This document shows, one piece after another, positions 37,000 to 44,246 of a stretch of 64,000 nucleotides of DNA. A model generated the notes under the pieces. That model was not told the DNA's origin. It ran no database searches and worked only from the letters and a program-made list of their open reading frames with translations. Source of the DNA: Montanilutibacter psychrotolerans (GTDB lineage Bacteria > Pseudomonadota > Gammaproteobacteria > Xanthomonadales > Xanthomonadaceae); NCBI RefSeq assembly GCF_003719825.1, contig NZ_RIBS01000003.1, positions 310,001 to 374,000 of the forward strand, given 5' to 3'. Made by a program: the position numbers and the translations under genes. The first letter of the stretch is position 1, and each line of letters opens with the position of its first letter.

Positions 37000-37376
37000 C
37001 GGCCGCCCTCCGTGCCCAGCTGGCGTCGCAGCTGGTCGAGTTCGGCGCGGCGCTGTGCCAGCTCGGCGGTGGCCACCGCGTCGCGGCTCTTGGCGTAGGC
37101 CAGGTCCGCATCGGCCGCGGCAAACAGCGCAAGGCGTCGCACATCGGCATCGCGGCCCTTGCTCATCGTGGCCTGTGCCTGTGCCAATGCGTTGCGGGCG
37201 GCGGCGATTTCGGCCGCCGCGTACTGGTCCGCATCGGCGCCATCGGCGCGAACGACGGCCTGCTGCGCGGCAGCCAACTCGTTTGTCGGCGGCGGCAATG
37301 TCGCACAGGCGCTCAGGCCAAACACGGTAGCAATCGACAGTAGCGGGATTCGAAATTGTGCGAAGCTAGTGGTCAT
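36996..37376 (-). CDS. DUF4398 lipoprotein
   Basis: This 126-residue lipoprotein has a signal MTTSFAQFRIPLLSIATVFG followed by lipobox LSAC, with Cys24. The mature part is helical (ELAAAQQAVVRADGADADQY, AEIAAARNALAQAQATM), as in DUF4398 proteins that stand beside OmpA-like genes. I chose the ATG at 37376 because it places the signal at the N-terminus. It is the first gene of a two-gene operon and diverges from pilU, 95 bases away. Confidence 0.85.
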   Translation of the reverse strand: MTTSFAQFRIPLLSIATVFGLSACATLPPPTNELAAAQQAVVRADGADADQYAAAEIAAARNALAQAQATMSKGRDADVRRLALFAAADADLAYAKSRDAVATAELAQRRAELDQLRRQLGTEGGR

Positions 37377-37471
37377 TTGGGGTGCCGTGGCGAAGGGGTG
37401 TCGCTCGGCCATTGTCGGAAGCCTGCGGCGCGCATGCAACGGTCACGCCGCCGCCAACGAGGGTCAAGTAC

Positions 37472-38587
37472 ATGGACATCGGCTATTTCCTGAAGCTGAT
37501 GACGGAAAAAAACGCTTCGGACATGTTCCTGAGCACCGGCGCGCCGGTTTACATCAAGATCGAGGGCAAGCTGCATCCGCTTGGCAATACCGGGCTGCCG
37601 CCGGGCATGGTCAAGAAGATTGCCTACTCGCTGATGGACGAAGGCCAGGTGCCGATGTTCGAGCGCGACCTCGAGCTCAACATGGCGTACGCACTGGCCG
37701 ACGCCGGCCGATTCCGCATCAACGTCTTCAAACAGCGCGGTGAGGTCGGCATGGTGATCCGTGCGATCCGCAGCGTGATCCCGTCAATCGAGGAACTGCA
37801 GCTCCCGCAGGTGCTCAAGGACATCATCATGGCCCCCCGCGGCCTGGTGCTGATCGTGGGTTCCACCGGCTCGGGCAAGTCGACATCGCTGGCGTCGATG
37901 ATCGACTTCCGCAACAGCAACACCTCCGGTCACATCCTCACCATCGAGGACCCGATCGAGTACCTGCATCGCCACAAGAAGTCGATCGTCAACCAGCGCG
38001 AAGTCGGCCTCGACACGCACGCCTTCCACAACGCGCTCAAGAACGCGATGCGCGAGGCGCCGGACGTCATCCTGATCGGCGAGATCCTCGACTCCACGAC
38101 GATGGAAGCTGCGATCGCGTTCGCCGAAACCGGTCACCTGTGCCTGGCGACGTTGCACTCCAACAACGCCGACCAGACGCTTGAGCGCATCCTCAACTTC
38201 TTCCCCGAGGCGGCGCACAAGAACGTGCTGATGAACCTCGCGCTGAACCTCAAGGCCGTGGTGTCGCAGCGCCTGGTGCTCGGCGTCGATGGCCGTCGCA
38301 TGCCCGCTGCCGAGATCCTGATCAACACCCCGCATGTCCGCGACCTCATGCGTCGCGGCCAGGTGCACGAGATCAAGCAGGCAATGGAAGAGTCGCTGGA
38401 AGAAGGCATGGAGTCGTTCGACCAGTGCCTGTTCCGGCTCTACAAGGAAGGCAAGATCGAGCAGGAGGAGGCGCTGCGTGCCGCCGACTCGCGCGATGGC
38501 CTCGCGCTCAAGTTCCGCCTGTCCGAAGGCGGCACTGGCGAGCACGACCCGTACGCGGATGTGTTCGACGCGCACTCCGCACACTGA
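37472..38587 (+). CDS. pilU: Type IV pilus retraction ATPase PilU
   Basis: This 371-residue ATPase drives pilus retraction together with PilT. Walker A is GSTGSGKST (130-138). The Asp box (TIEDPIEYLH), the His box region (ATLHSNNADQTLERILNFFP) and the C-terminal IKQAMEESLEEGMESFDQ, typical of PilU, are present. The Walker B segment reads DVILIGEILDSTTM, where PilT proteins usually have GEMRD or GEIRD. The ATG at 37472 fits the family N-terminus MDIGYFLKLMTEKNASDMFL. pilT is not in the window. Confidence 0.93.
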   Translation: MDIGYFLKLMTEKNASDMFLSTGAPVYIKIEGKLHPLGNTGLPPGMVKKIAYSLMDEGQVPMFERDLELNMAYALADAGRFRINVFKQRGEVGMVIRAIRSVIPSIEELQLPQVLKDIIMAPRGLVLIVGSTGSGKSTSLASMIDFRNSNTSGHILTIEDPIEYLHRHKKSIVNQREVGLDTHAFHNALKNAMREAPDVILIGEILDSTTMEAAIAFAETGHLCLATLHSNNADQTLERILNFFPEAAHKNVLMNLALNLKAVVSQRLVLGVDGRRMPAAEILINTPHVRDLMRRGQVHEIKQAMEESLEEGMESFDQCLFRLYKEGKIEQEEALRAADSRDGLALKFRLSEGGTGEHDPYADVFDAHSAH

Positions 38588-38611
38588 CGCTTCCGCTCCA
38601 CCGCGACACCC

Positions 38612-38637
38612 AGAAGGCCGGGCTTGCCCGGCCTTCT
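38612..38637 (+). terminator. Intrinsic terminator after pilU
   Basis: A perfect 12-bp stem (AGAAGGCCGGGC/GCCCGGCCTTCT) with a TT loop lies 24 bases past the stop and is followed by GCTTTCT. It also sits 11 bases past the convergent maiA stop and may serve both. Confidence 0.75.
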
Positions 38638-38647
38638 GCTTTCTGCG

Positions 38648-39310
38648 CTACACGGACGGGGAGTCGGGTTGCTTCTCGGGACGCGCAGCATCGAACGCCG
38701 GCAGCGCCAGGCACGCTCGCTCGATCTGCTCGATGGCCGGAAATGCCGAGATGTCGACACCGAAACGGCGCGCGTTGTAGACCTGCGGCACGATGCAGCA
38801 ATCGGCCATCGTCGGCACGTCGCCTTCGCTGAAGCGGCCGGTCGACGGATGGTCGCCCAGCATCGCCTCGATGGCCTGGAAGCCTTCCGAGATCCAATGG
38901 CGTACCCACGCGTCGCGCTCGTCCTGCCCCATCTCGCATTCACGCTCCAGGTACTGCAGCACGCGCAGGTTGTTGAGCGGGTGCACGTCGCAGGCGATGG
39001 CATTGGCGATTCCACGCACGCGCGCGCGGCCGCGGCTGTCGGCCGGCAGCAGCGGCGGCTGTGGCCAGGTTTCCTCGAGGTACTCGAGGATCGCCAGCGA
39101 CTGCCGCAACAACCGGTCGCCGTGGCGAAGCACCGGCACCAGCTGCTGCGGGTTGATCTGGCGATAGTCGGCCGAATGCTGTTCGCCACCATCGCGCAGC
39201 AGGTGCACGGGCAGCGTCTCGTACGCCAGGCCCTTCAGGTTCAGCGCGATGCGCACGCGAAATGCCGCGCTCGAACGCCAGTACGAATACAGCTGCAGAT
39301 TGCCGCTCAT
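38648..39310 (-). CDS. maiA: Maleylacetoacetate isomerase (zeta-class GST)
   Basis: This 220-residue protein converts maleylacetoacetate to fumarylacetoacetate in tyrosine and homogentisate breakdown. YSYWRSSAAFRVRIALNLKG is the zeta-class N-terminal block, with Ala in place of the usual Cys of SSCS. NPQQLVPVL, QSLAILEYLEE and the C-terminal helical domain with DVPTMADCCIVPQVYNARRF are conserved. It lies 83 bases after fahA in the same direction, which supports the pathway assignment. Confidence 0.9.
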   Translation of the reverse strand: MSGNLQLYSYWRSSAAFRVRIALNLKGLAYETLPVHLLRDGGEQHSADYRQINPQQLVPVLRHGDRLLRQSLAILEYLEETWPQPPLLPADSRGRARVRGIANAIACDVHPLNNLRVLQYLERECEMGQDERDAWVRHWISEGFQAIEAMLGDHPSTGRFSEGDVPTMADCCIVPQVYNARRFGVDISAFPAIEQIERACLALPAFDAARPEKQPDSPSV

Positions 39311-39364
39311 GGATCATCTCCGCCTGACGACGGCATACCGCCGTCGGGTCGCCTGATTGGTCGC

Positions 39365-39386
39365 GGCCGGCCCGGGCGGGCCGGCC
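39365..39386 (-). terminator. GC hairpin between fahA and maiA
   Basis: A perfect 10-bp stem (GGCCGGCCCG/CGGGCCGGCC) with a GG centre lies eight bases past the fahA stop. There is no T-run, so it may shape maiA expression or mRNA decay rather than end transcription. Confidence 0.35.
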
Positions 39387-39393
39387 CGTTGCC

Positions 39394-40383
39394 TCAGCCC
39401 GCGTCGGCGCGCTCGATGCGTTGCTCGATCGCGCCGAAGACGTCACGCCCATCGCGATCGAGCATCTCGATGCGCACGACATCGCCGTAGGACATGAAGG
39501 GCGTCTGCGGCTTGCCCAGCTCCAGCGTTTCGACCGTGCGGCGCTCTGCGAAGCACGATGCGCCCAGCGAAGTGTCCTCGTTGGCGACAGTGCCGGAACC
39601 GACGATGGTGCCGGCGGACAACGGCCGGGTCTTCGCCGCATGCGCAACGAGCTGGGCGAAGTTGAACTGCATGTCGACGCCCGCCTCGGGCGCACCGAAC
39701 CACTCACCGTTGATGTGCGTCAACAGCGGCAGGTGCAGCTTGCTGTCCTGCCAGGCGTCGCCAAGCTCGTCGGGCGTCACGAACACCGGGCTCAGCGCCG
39801 AGCGCGGCTTGGACTGCAGGAAGCCGAAGCCCTTGGCCAGTTCGTTGGGGATGAGGTTGCGCAGGCTGACGTCGTTGACCAGGCCCACCAGCTGGATGTG
39901 GGAGGCCGCCTGTTCGGCAGTGACCGCCATCGGCACATCGTCGGTGACGATCACGACCTCCGCCTCGAGGTCGATGCCGTACTCTTCGCTTGGCACGCGG
40001 ACCGCGTCGCGCGGGCCGTAGAAACCGGCGCTGACCGCCTGGTACATCAGCGGGTCGACGTAGAAGCTTTCCGGCACCTCGGCGCCACGCGCGCGTCGGA
40101 CACGCTCGACATGCGGCAGGTAGGCGCTACCATCAACGAACTCGTAGGCGCGCGGCATCGGCGCCGCGAGGGCGGCCATGTCGAGGGGGAACGCAGCATC
40201 GGCCTGGCCGGCATCGAGCGCGGCGGAAAGCGCGTTGAGGCGCGGCGCGATGTTTGACCAGTCCTCGAGCGCACGCTGCAACGTGTCTGCAATGCCGGTT
40301 GCGCGAACGGCGCGTGTCAGGTCGCGCGACACCACGATCAACGTGCCATCGCGACCGCCTTCCTTCAGACTGCCAAGCTTCAT
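39394..40383 (-). CDS. fahA: Fumarylacetoacetate hydrolase family protein
   Basis: This 329-residue protein is predicted to hydrolyse fumarylacetoacetate to fumarate and acetoacetate. SEEYGIDLEAEVVIVTDDVP holds the metal-binding acidic residues (E-x-E), with LVGLVNDVSLRNLIPNE, GFGFLQSKPRSALSPVFVTP and GTIVGSGTVANED. I chose the ATG at 40383 because MKLGSLKEGGRDGTLIVVSR is the family N-terminus. Together with maiA it makes the end of the tyrosine degradation pathway. The acetoacetate could be activated by ScoAB elsewhere in the window. Confidence 0.9.
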   Translation of the reverse strand: MKLGSLKEGGRDGTLIVVSRDLTRAVRATGIADTLQRALEDWSNIAPRLNALSAALDAGQADAAFPLDMAALAAPMPRAYEFVDGSAYLPHVERVRRARGAEVPESFYVDPLMYQAVSAGFYGPRDAVRVPSEEYGIDLEAEVVIVTDDVPMAVTAEQAASHIQLVGLVNDVSLRNLIPNELAKGFGFLQSKPRSALSPVFVTPDELGDAWQDSKLHLPLLTHINGEWFGAPEAGVDMQFNFAQLVAHAAKTRPLSAGTIVGSGTVANEDTSLGASCFAERRTVETLELGKPQTPFMSYGDVVRIEMLDRDGRDVFGAIEQRIERADAG

Positions 40384-40419
40384 TGTGTACCCCGGTTTGT
40401 ACTGCGCCCTTGCGCGATC

Positions 40420-40433
40420 GTTACAATTGTAAC
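40420..40433. promoter_or_regulatory. Perfect 14-bp palindrome between fahA and luxR (candidate operator)
   Basis: GTTACAATTGTAAC is fully symmetric and AT-rich against a GC-rich background. It is centred 43 bases before the fahA ATG, and TTGTAA within it could be the fahA -35 with GTACAA as -10. The layout suggests a dimeric regulator that controls fahA-maiA and perhaps luxR. Confidence 0.55.
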
Positions 40434-40546
40434 TGCCTGACGATGCCCTATTGTCCCGTGTCGACCTAGCCGTCGGCCCGGGTCCACCCCCCATCCCCGC
40501 CACCGCTCCCGCGGTATCGTGGCCCGGGGATTTCACAGGACGTGAA

Positions 40547-41284
40547 ATGTTTCCGGCTCTCGAGACCCTGCGTGGATTGACCACCTACGCTTCCGCCGAC
40601 GAACTCACCGTGGCGGTGGATCGCCTCACCAAGTCCATTGGCGTCAGCCATTGGTTCTACGCGATCAATTTGCCATTGATCGACGATCGTCACGCCCATT
40701 TCAGCCTCGGCGGCTACCCCCCGGGCTGGCTCGAACGCTACCTCGAAATGCAGTACCTGCAGATCGATCCGCTGGTATCGCATTGCCACGATCACGCCAC
40801 GCCGTTGTCGTGGGCGGAAGCAGTGGGCGACAACCGTGCGATCGCCGACCCCAGGCTGCAGAAGGTCCGCCGGATGTTCGGAGAGGCCGGCGAGTTTGGC
40901 CTCGGCGCGGGCGTCAGCGTCCCGCTGCACGGGCCGGGCGTGTGCTGGGGACTGATGTCGTTCGCGTGCGACGCGCGCAATGGCGAAGAGCTCTCGCGGC
41001 GCATGCCCGAGCTCCATCTGCTCGCCCATTTCGTGCACGAGGCCGGGCGTCATTTCGCACGCGCGCGCACCCAGCAGACGTTCCCCGCACTCACCAAGCG
41101 CGAGCGCGAATGCCTGTTCTGGGCGGCGCAGGGTAAGACCAGTTGGGAGATCGGCCAACTGCTGGTGATCAGCGAGCGGACCGTGATTTTCCACCTGCAG
41201 AACGCGGCGCAGAAGCTCGGCGTCTGCGGCCGCCAGGCCGCGATTGCGCGCGCCATTTCGATGGGCCTGATCGCCCCGCAGTAA
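40547..41284 (+). CDS. LuxR-type acyl-homoserine-lactone-responsive regulator
   Basis: This 245-residue regulator has an N-terminal autoinducer-binding domain and a C-terminal GerE/LuxR helix-turn-helix. The six ligand-pocket residues of TraR have equivalents: W61, Y65, D74, P75, W89 and G122. The HTH spans about 180-240 (LTKRERECLFWAAQGKTSWE, ISERTVIFHLQNAAQKLG). The ATG at 40547 is chosen for the AGGA site six bases upstream. It lies 161 bases before a complete synthase gene in the same direction, so it is a paired regulator rather than a solo. The full pocket argues for AHL rather than plant-type ligands. Confidence 0.92.
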   Translation: MFPALETLRGLTTYASADELTVAVDRLTKSIGVSHWFYAINLPLIDDRHAHFSLGGYPPGWLERYLEMQYLQIDPLVSHCHDHATPLSWAEAVGDNRAIADPRLQKVRRMFGEAGEFGLGAGVSVPLHGPGVCWGLMSFACDARNGEELSRRMPELHLLAHFVHEAGRHFARARTQQTFPALTKRERECLFWAAQGKTSWEIGQLLVISERTVIFHLQNAAQKLGVCGRQAAIARAISMGLIAPQ

Positions 41285-41369
41285 CTCCCGGACGGGCCGG
41301 ATCTGGCCCGCTCCGCTCCCTTCCAATCACCTCGTCTGCCAGCCAAGGCGGGACGCCTATACCTCTATC

Positions 41370-41385
41370 CTGTCAATTGCGCCAG
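41370..41385 (+). promoter_or_regulatory. Upstream lux-box-like site of luxI
   Basis: CTGTCAATTGCGCCAG fits the CTG-N10-CAG pattern of LuxR-family sites. It abuts the second site, whose CTG begins at the next base. Its inner dyad is weaker than that of the second site. Confidence 0.5.
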
Positions 41386-41403
41386 CTGTCATTGTTGTCA
41401 GCT
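41384..41403 (+). promoter_or_regulatory. lux box of luxI
   Basis: AGCTGTCATTGTTGTCAGCT is a 20-base dyad with seven of ten pairs matching and a CTG-N10-CAG core. It ends 42 bases before the luxI ATG. A CTATCA at 41423-41428 could be the -10. A start site 42 bases from its centre would fall at the ribosome binding site, so the exact mode of action is uncertain. Confidence 0.7.
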
Positions 41404-41445
41404 TGCGTTCACCTGCGACTTCCTATCACGCAAGGAGTCCAGGCA

Positions 41446-42066
41446 ATGACACAGATCACGATTGCGCGCGCCGGCGAAGCCGCTCTTCATGCACCACTGC
41501 TCGACAGCATGTACCGCCTGCGCACGGACGTTTTCCACCATCGACTTGGCTGGGAGGTGCGAGTCGAGAACGGTCGCGAGCACGATTGGTTCGACCTGAT
41601 CGGCCCGTACTACGTCGTCGCCCACGAGGCATCGAGCTCGGAGCCGCACGCAGTCGGTTGCTGTCGACTGCTGCCGACCCAGGGACCGAACATGCTTCGC
41701 GACATCTTCCCGTTCCTGGCCGATGGATCGGCGGTGCCGGTCGGGCCGCGCATCTGGGAGATCAGCCGGTTCGCGGTGGCCGAGGACCACACCCGGGGCC
41801 TCTATGGCTTCAGCGACCTGCCCACCACGATGATGGCCGAGGTGATGCGATTCGCTGCTTCACGCGGCATCGAGGCGATCGTTGGCGTCACCAGCGCACC
41901 GTTCGAGCGGATGCTTCTCAAGCTCGGTCTTCAGCTGCACCGTCTCGGCGAGCCCCGTCGCATCGGCAACGTCAAGAGCCTGGCGTTTTATCTGCCTGTG
42001 AGCGATCAGAACCTGCTCGCGCTGGGCGTTGAACCGGTGCATGCGACGCTGGCCGAAGCCGCCTAA
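41446..42066 (+). CDS. Acyl-homoserine-lactone synthase (LuxI family)
   Basis: This 206-residue enzyme makes an AHL from SAM and an acyl-ACP. The invariant residues are all present: R26, F30, W36, D47 and D50 (EHDWFD), R74 (GCCRLLPT), E105 and R108 (WEISRFAV). The ATG at 41446 follows AAGGAG with eight bases of spacing. Thr/Ser preference at the acyl pocket cannot be judged reliably, so chain length is open. It follows the luxR gene and carries lux-box-like sites in its leader, which points to autoinduction. Confidence 0.94.
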   Translation: MTQITIARAGEAALHAPLLDSMYRLRTDVFHHRLGWEVRVENGREHDWFDLIGPYYVVAHEASSSEPHAVGCCRLLPTQGPNMLRDIFPFLADGSAVPVGPRIWEISRFAVAEDHTRGLYGFSDLPTTMMAEVMRFAASRGIEAIVGVTSAPFERMLLKLGLQLHRLGEPRRIGNVKSLAFYLPVSDQNLLALGVEPVHATLAEAA

Positions 42067-42119
42067 TCGCAGTGTCGGTGGAGAGCACCGGGATGCGGCA
42101 GTGGTGCAACCCCGCGATG

Positions 42120-42147
42120 GCGCCGTGCAGGGATCCCTGCACGGCGC
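42120..42147. repeat. 28-bp perfect palindrome downstream of luxI
   Basis: Arms of 14 bases, beginning GCGCCGTGCAGG on the left and mirrored on the right, meet at GATC without a spacer. It begins 54 bases past the luxI stop. It has no T-run. It could be a terminator, an RNA-stability hairpin or a protein site. Confidence 0.6.
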
Positions 42148-42343
42148 GACCGGGGTGCCTCTCTGGCGCGGCGAGCGCCGAGCGCCCGACGACCACAATG
42201 ACGGCGTCCTTGCCGCCTTCATCCATGGCGGATGCCGCCTTTCGACAGCCCCCGCGCCCACCAACAGGGAAGGTCTGGACAAGCCCATCCGTGGACTTGC
42301 CCAGACTCGGCAAGTCCGGGAAGTCCCCGAACCTGCCCTCGCC

Positions 42344-42367
42344 AGATCAGGGGCTTCTGCTCCTGAT
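42344..42367 (-). terminator. Hairpin after the DUF3050 gene
   Basis: A 10-bp stem with one G-T pair (GATCAGGGGC/GCTCCTGATC) closes a TTCT loop, 53 bases past the DUF3050 stop. There is no T-run, so termination is not certain. Confidence 0.4.
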
Positions 42368-42419
42368 CCACGAGCGCGCCGTCCTTGGCGCGAGACCTCT
42401 GAACAAGTTCACAGGTTCC

Positions 42420-43241
42420 CTAAGCGAACACACTCGCCTCCGGTGTCTCTTCCATGAAGTGCTGCTTACGCTGTGCACGGATGAGATTCGACGCCCCGTC
42501 CCACAACGCATGTCTTGCAATAAGTGCCTGCCTGGCGGCCTTGCGCGCCTCCGCCAAACCGCGCGGATCGCGTGCGAGCTCGTCCGCGATGAGCCGATTC
42601 GCCGCCGGACCGTGACTGTCGCCATCGAGTTCGATGTGGCGTTGCAGGTAGTAGACAAACCCGCTCGCCTGCCCCGGAGCGATTCCCCACCGGTCCAGCA
42701 GCCCCTGGAACATCCCCGGGATCACGTTCTCGCGCCCGTAGAAGAAGCTCGCCATCACTTCGAGCGTGCTGCCTTCGCGTGCCGTCTCGATGGTGTGGCG
42801 CACGAACGCACCAACGAAAGCCGGGACCGAGGCGGAATGCAGCGCATCGGTCAGTGTCTTGCCCTCGCGCAGACATTGCGCGAAACGGTTGAACATCGCA
42901 GTCGATGCGCCGACATCGCGCATCGCCGCCAGGTAGAGGTCCAGGTGACTGGCTGGCTGGCCAGTGACATCCAGGTCACTTTCCTCGGCCAGGACGATGT
43001 CGTTGATCAGGCGTGCCGCTGCCGGATTCGCGGGTGGCATCCACGGCAACTCCACGCAGGTGAGATCCCGCTGCAGGCGCTTGACCAAGGACATGAAATC
43101 CCAGACCGCAAACACGTGTACCTCCATGAAGCTGCGCAACGCCTCCACATCTGCCAACTGCGAGAACACGTGGTGTGTCTCGAGCTGTCCGCGCAGACGT
43201 TGCATTTCATCGGTCAGAACGCCATCGACATCCTTGTCCAC
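42420..43241 (-). CDS. DUF3050 family protein (heme-oxygenase-like fold)
   Basis: This 273-residue all-helical protein resembles DUF3050 proteins: ETHHVFSQLADVEALRSFME, HVFAVWDFMSLVKRLQR, VELPWMPPANPAAARLIND and HIELDGDSHGPAANRLI are their signature blocks. Several His and Glu residues in these blocks could bind two metals, as in heme-oxygenase-like diiron enzymes. The GTG at 43241 is supported by AAGGAGGG eight bases upstream. It lies 21 bases after the hemerythrin gene and should share its lux-box promoter. A role in metabolite oxidation under quorum control is inference. Confidence 0.82.
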   Translation of the reverse strand: MDKDVDGVLTDEMQRLRGQLETHHVFSQLADVEALRSFMEVHVFAVWDFMSLVKRLQRDLTCVELPWMPPANPAAARLINDIVLAEESDLDVTGQPASHLDLYLAAMRDVGASTAMFNRFAQCLREGKTLTDALHSASVPAFVGAFVRHTIETAREGSTLEVMASFFYGRENVIPGMFQGLLDRWGIAPGQASGFVYYLQRHIELDGDSHGPAANRLIADELARDPRGLAEARKAARQALIARHALWDGASNLIRAQRKQHFMEETPEASVFA

Positions 43242-43262
43242 GCCAATCCCTCCTTGGGACAG

Positions 43263-43805
43263 TTACGAAAACGCCGATTCGCGCATCGGCTGGTACAGCG
43301 GGTAAAGGCTGTTCTCCTCGCGTTCGATACGTTGGGTCAGCAGCGCCCCGACTGCGCGGTAGTCGCCGAGAAAGGCGTCGCGCGTCGCGACATCGAAGGT
43401 CGCCAGTTGGTACTTCTTCACGAAATCCACCACGCCGCGCGCGATCGTGTTCATCTCGCGCCGGAAGCTCCTGATGAGTTCGGAATTCAGGCTGTCACCA
43501 CGCAGGCTGTTCTCCACGTAGTTGTAGAAGCGGACGTTCTCCGCAATGAGATGGCCTTCGAGCAGGGTCTTGAACGACACCAGCGCGGCCGGGATCTGCT
43601 CGAACGCGCCGATTTCCGCCTGGCGCCCGATCGAACCGAAGAGATTGACCAGTTCTGCGTGGTCGCGTTGCAGCGAGTCCACCAGCTCAGGGTCGTAGGC
43701 GATGTCACGCGCCGGCCGCGCCGGTAACGTAACCGTTGCCCGCGGCGATGACTGTGGCTTTGGCGCCGGGGTTTGCCCCAGCAGCCTACGAAACACTCCC
43801 AACAC
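43263..43805 (-). CDS. Hemerythrin domain protein
   Basis: This 180-residue protein has a short N-terminal tail and then a four-helix HHE-type domain: LQRDHAELVNLFGSIGRQ, LLEGHLIAENVRFYNYVE and RIEREENSLYPLYQP provide the His and Glu ligands of a diiron or other metal site, with Tyr in place of one usual His. Such domains bind oxygen or sense redox state or NO. The start is the GTG at 43805, preceded by AGGGGG. An ATG two bases upstream is out of frame. A lux-box-like dyad lies 74 bases upstream, and the next gene follows after 21 bases. Confidence 0.82.
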   Translation of the reverse strand: MLGVFRRLLGQTPAPKPQSSPRATVTLPARPARDIAYDPELVDSLQRDHAELVNLFGSIGRQAEIGAFEQIPAALVSFKTLLEGHLIAENVRFYNYVENSLRGDSLNSELIRSFRREMNTIARGVVDFVKKYQLATFDVATRDAFLGDYRAVGALLTQRIEREENSLYPLYQPMRESAFS

Positions 43806-43852
43806 ATTGCCCCCTGTCTATCCGTCACCGATCCCCCAATCGGGGAGATGGA

Positions 43853-43899
43853 AATATCGTCGCATCGCGCTGCGCCGACACCTGACAGAACTGACAGGT
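43853..43899 (-). promoter_or_regulatory. lux-box promoter of the hemerythrin-DUF3050 operon
   Basis: ACCTGACAGAACTGACAGGT (43880-43899) is a dyad with eight of ten pairs matching and a CTG-N10-CAG core. On the minus strand GATATT (43858-43853) fits a -10. This places the transcription start near 43847, 42 bases from the box centre, which is the classic spacing for LuxR-activated promoters where the box replaces the -35. Confidence 0.75.
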
Positions 43900-44098
43900 C
43901 GGGATTGTCCTACCCCCTGGGGGCGGACTGGCTCTGGGCAGCGTGCCGACAGTCGGCCGGGCCGCGCGCCTAAGCCGTTGATCAGCGTGGCAATAGTTGG
44001 CATTTCAAGCCATGCGGAAGCCGTTCCGCGGGCGGCGCGAGGCACCGCCGGCCATCGGAACCGACAGGCTCACCCAAAAGCGGAAGGACCAGAACGCA

Positions 44099-44124
44099 AA
44101 AAACCCGCCGGAAGGCGGGTTTTT
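44099..44124 (-). terminator. Intrinsic terminator after tRNA-Gln / rplM-rpsI
   Basis: CCCGCC and GGCGGG pair around GGAA, flanked by five A and five T. It is a classic, potentially bidirectional terminator. It lies 36 bases past the tRNA 3' end on the minus strand and probably ends the rplM-rpsI-tRNA transcript. Confidence 0.88.
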
Positions 44125-44159
44125 GCGCAGAAGCGCCGAAGCGCTCGCTAGCTGGGTTT

Positions 44160-44234
44160 TGGCTGCCCCGGATGGATTCGAACCACCGAATGCCTGAGTC
44201 AGAGTCAGGTGCCTTACCGCTTGGCGACGGGGCA
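44160..44234 (-). tRNA. tRNA-Gln(CTG)
   Basis: A 75-base cloverleaf on the minus strand. The acceptor stem TGCCCCG/CGGGGCA pairs fully, the T arm contains GGTTCGAATCC, and the anticodon stem CCTGA/TCAGG encloses loop CTCTGAC with anticodon CTG. CCA is encoded. It lies 12 bases after the rpsI stop and is probably co-transcribed with it. Confidence 0.95.
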
Positions 44235-44246
44235 ATGAAACGTAGT

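Larger units (their letters stand above)
42067..42419. other. Intergenic region between the convergent luxI and DUF3050 genes
   Basis: These 353 bases contain a 28-bp perfect palindrome just past luxI (42120-42147) and a second hairpin at 42344-42367. Tandem short motifs (GGCAAGTCCGGGAAGTCC) lie near 42308-42325. I see no convincing gene. Confidence 0.55.
43806..44159. other. Intergenic region upstream of the hemerythrin gene
   Basis: These 354 bases hold the lux-box promoter of the hemerythrin gene, and the terminator downstream of the ribosomal protein/tRNA transcript. A GC hairpin (CCCC..CGGGG) lies near 43832-43846, in what would be the start of the hemerythrin leader. No gene is seen. 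Confidence 0.55.

Noticed and set aside
41860-42313. Minus-strand open frames over the end of luxI
   Set aside because: They are antisense to luxI or cover the palindrome region, with no ribosome binding site or family feature.
44160-44234. tRNA gene as attachment site of an integrated element
   Set aside because: It is flanked by rpsI and an ordinary terminator, with no integrase gene or direct repeat of the tRNA end nearby.
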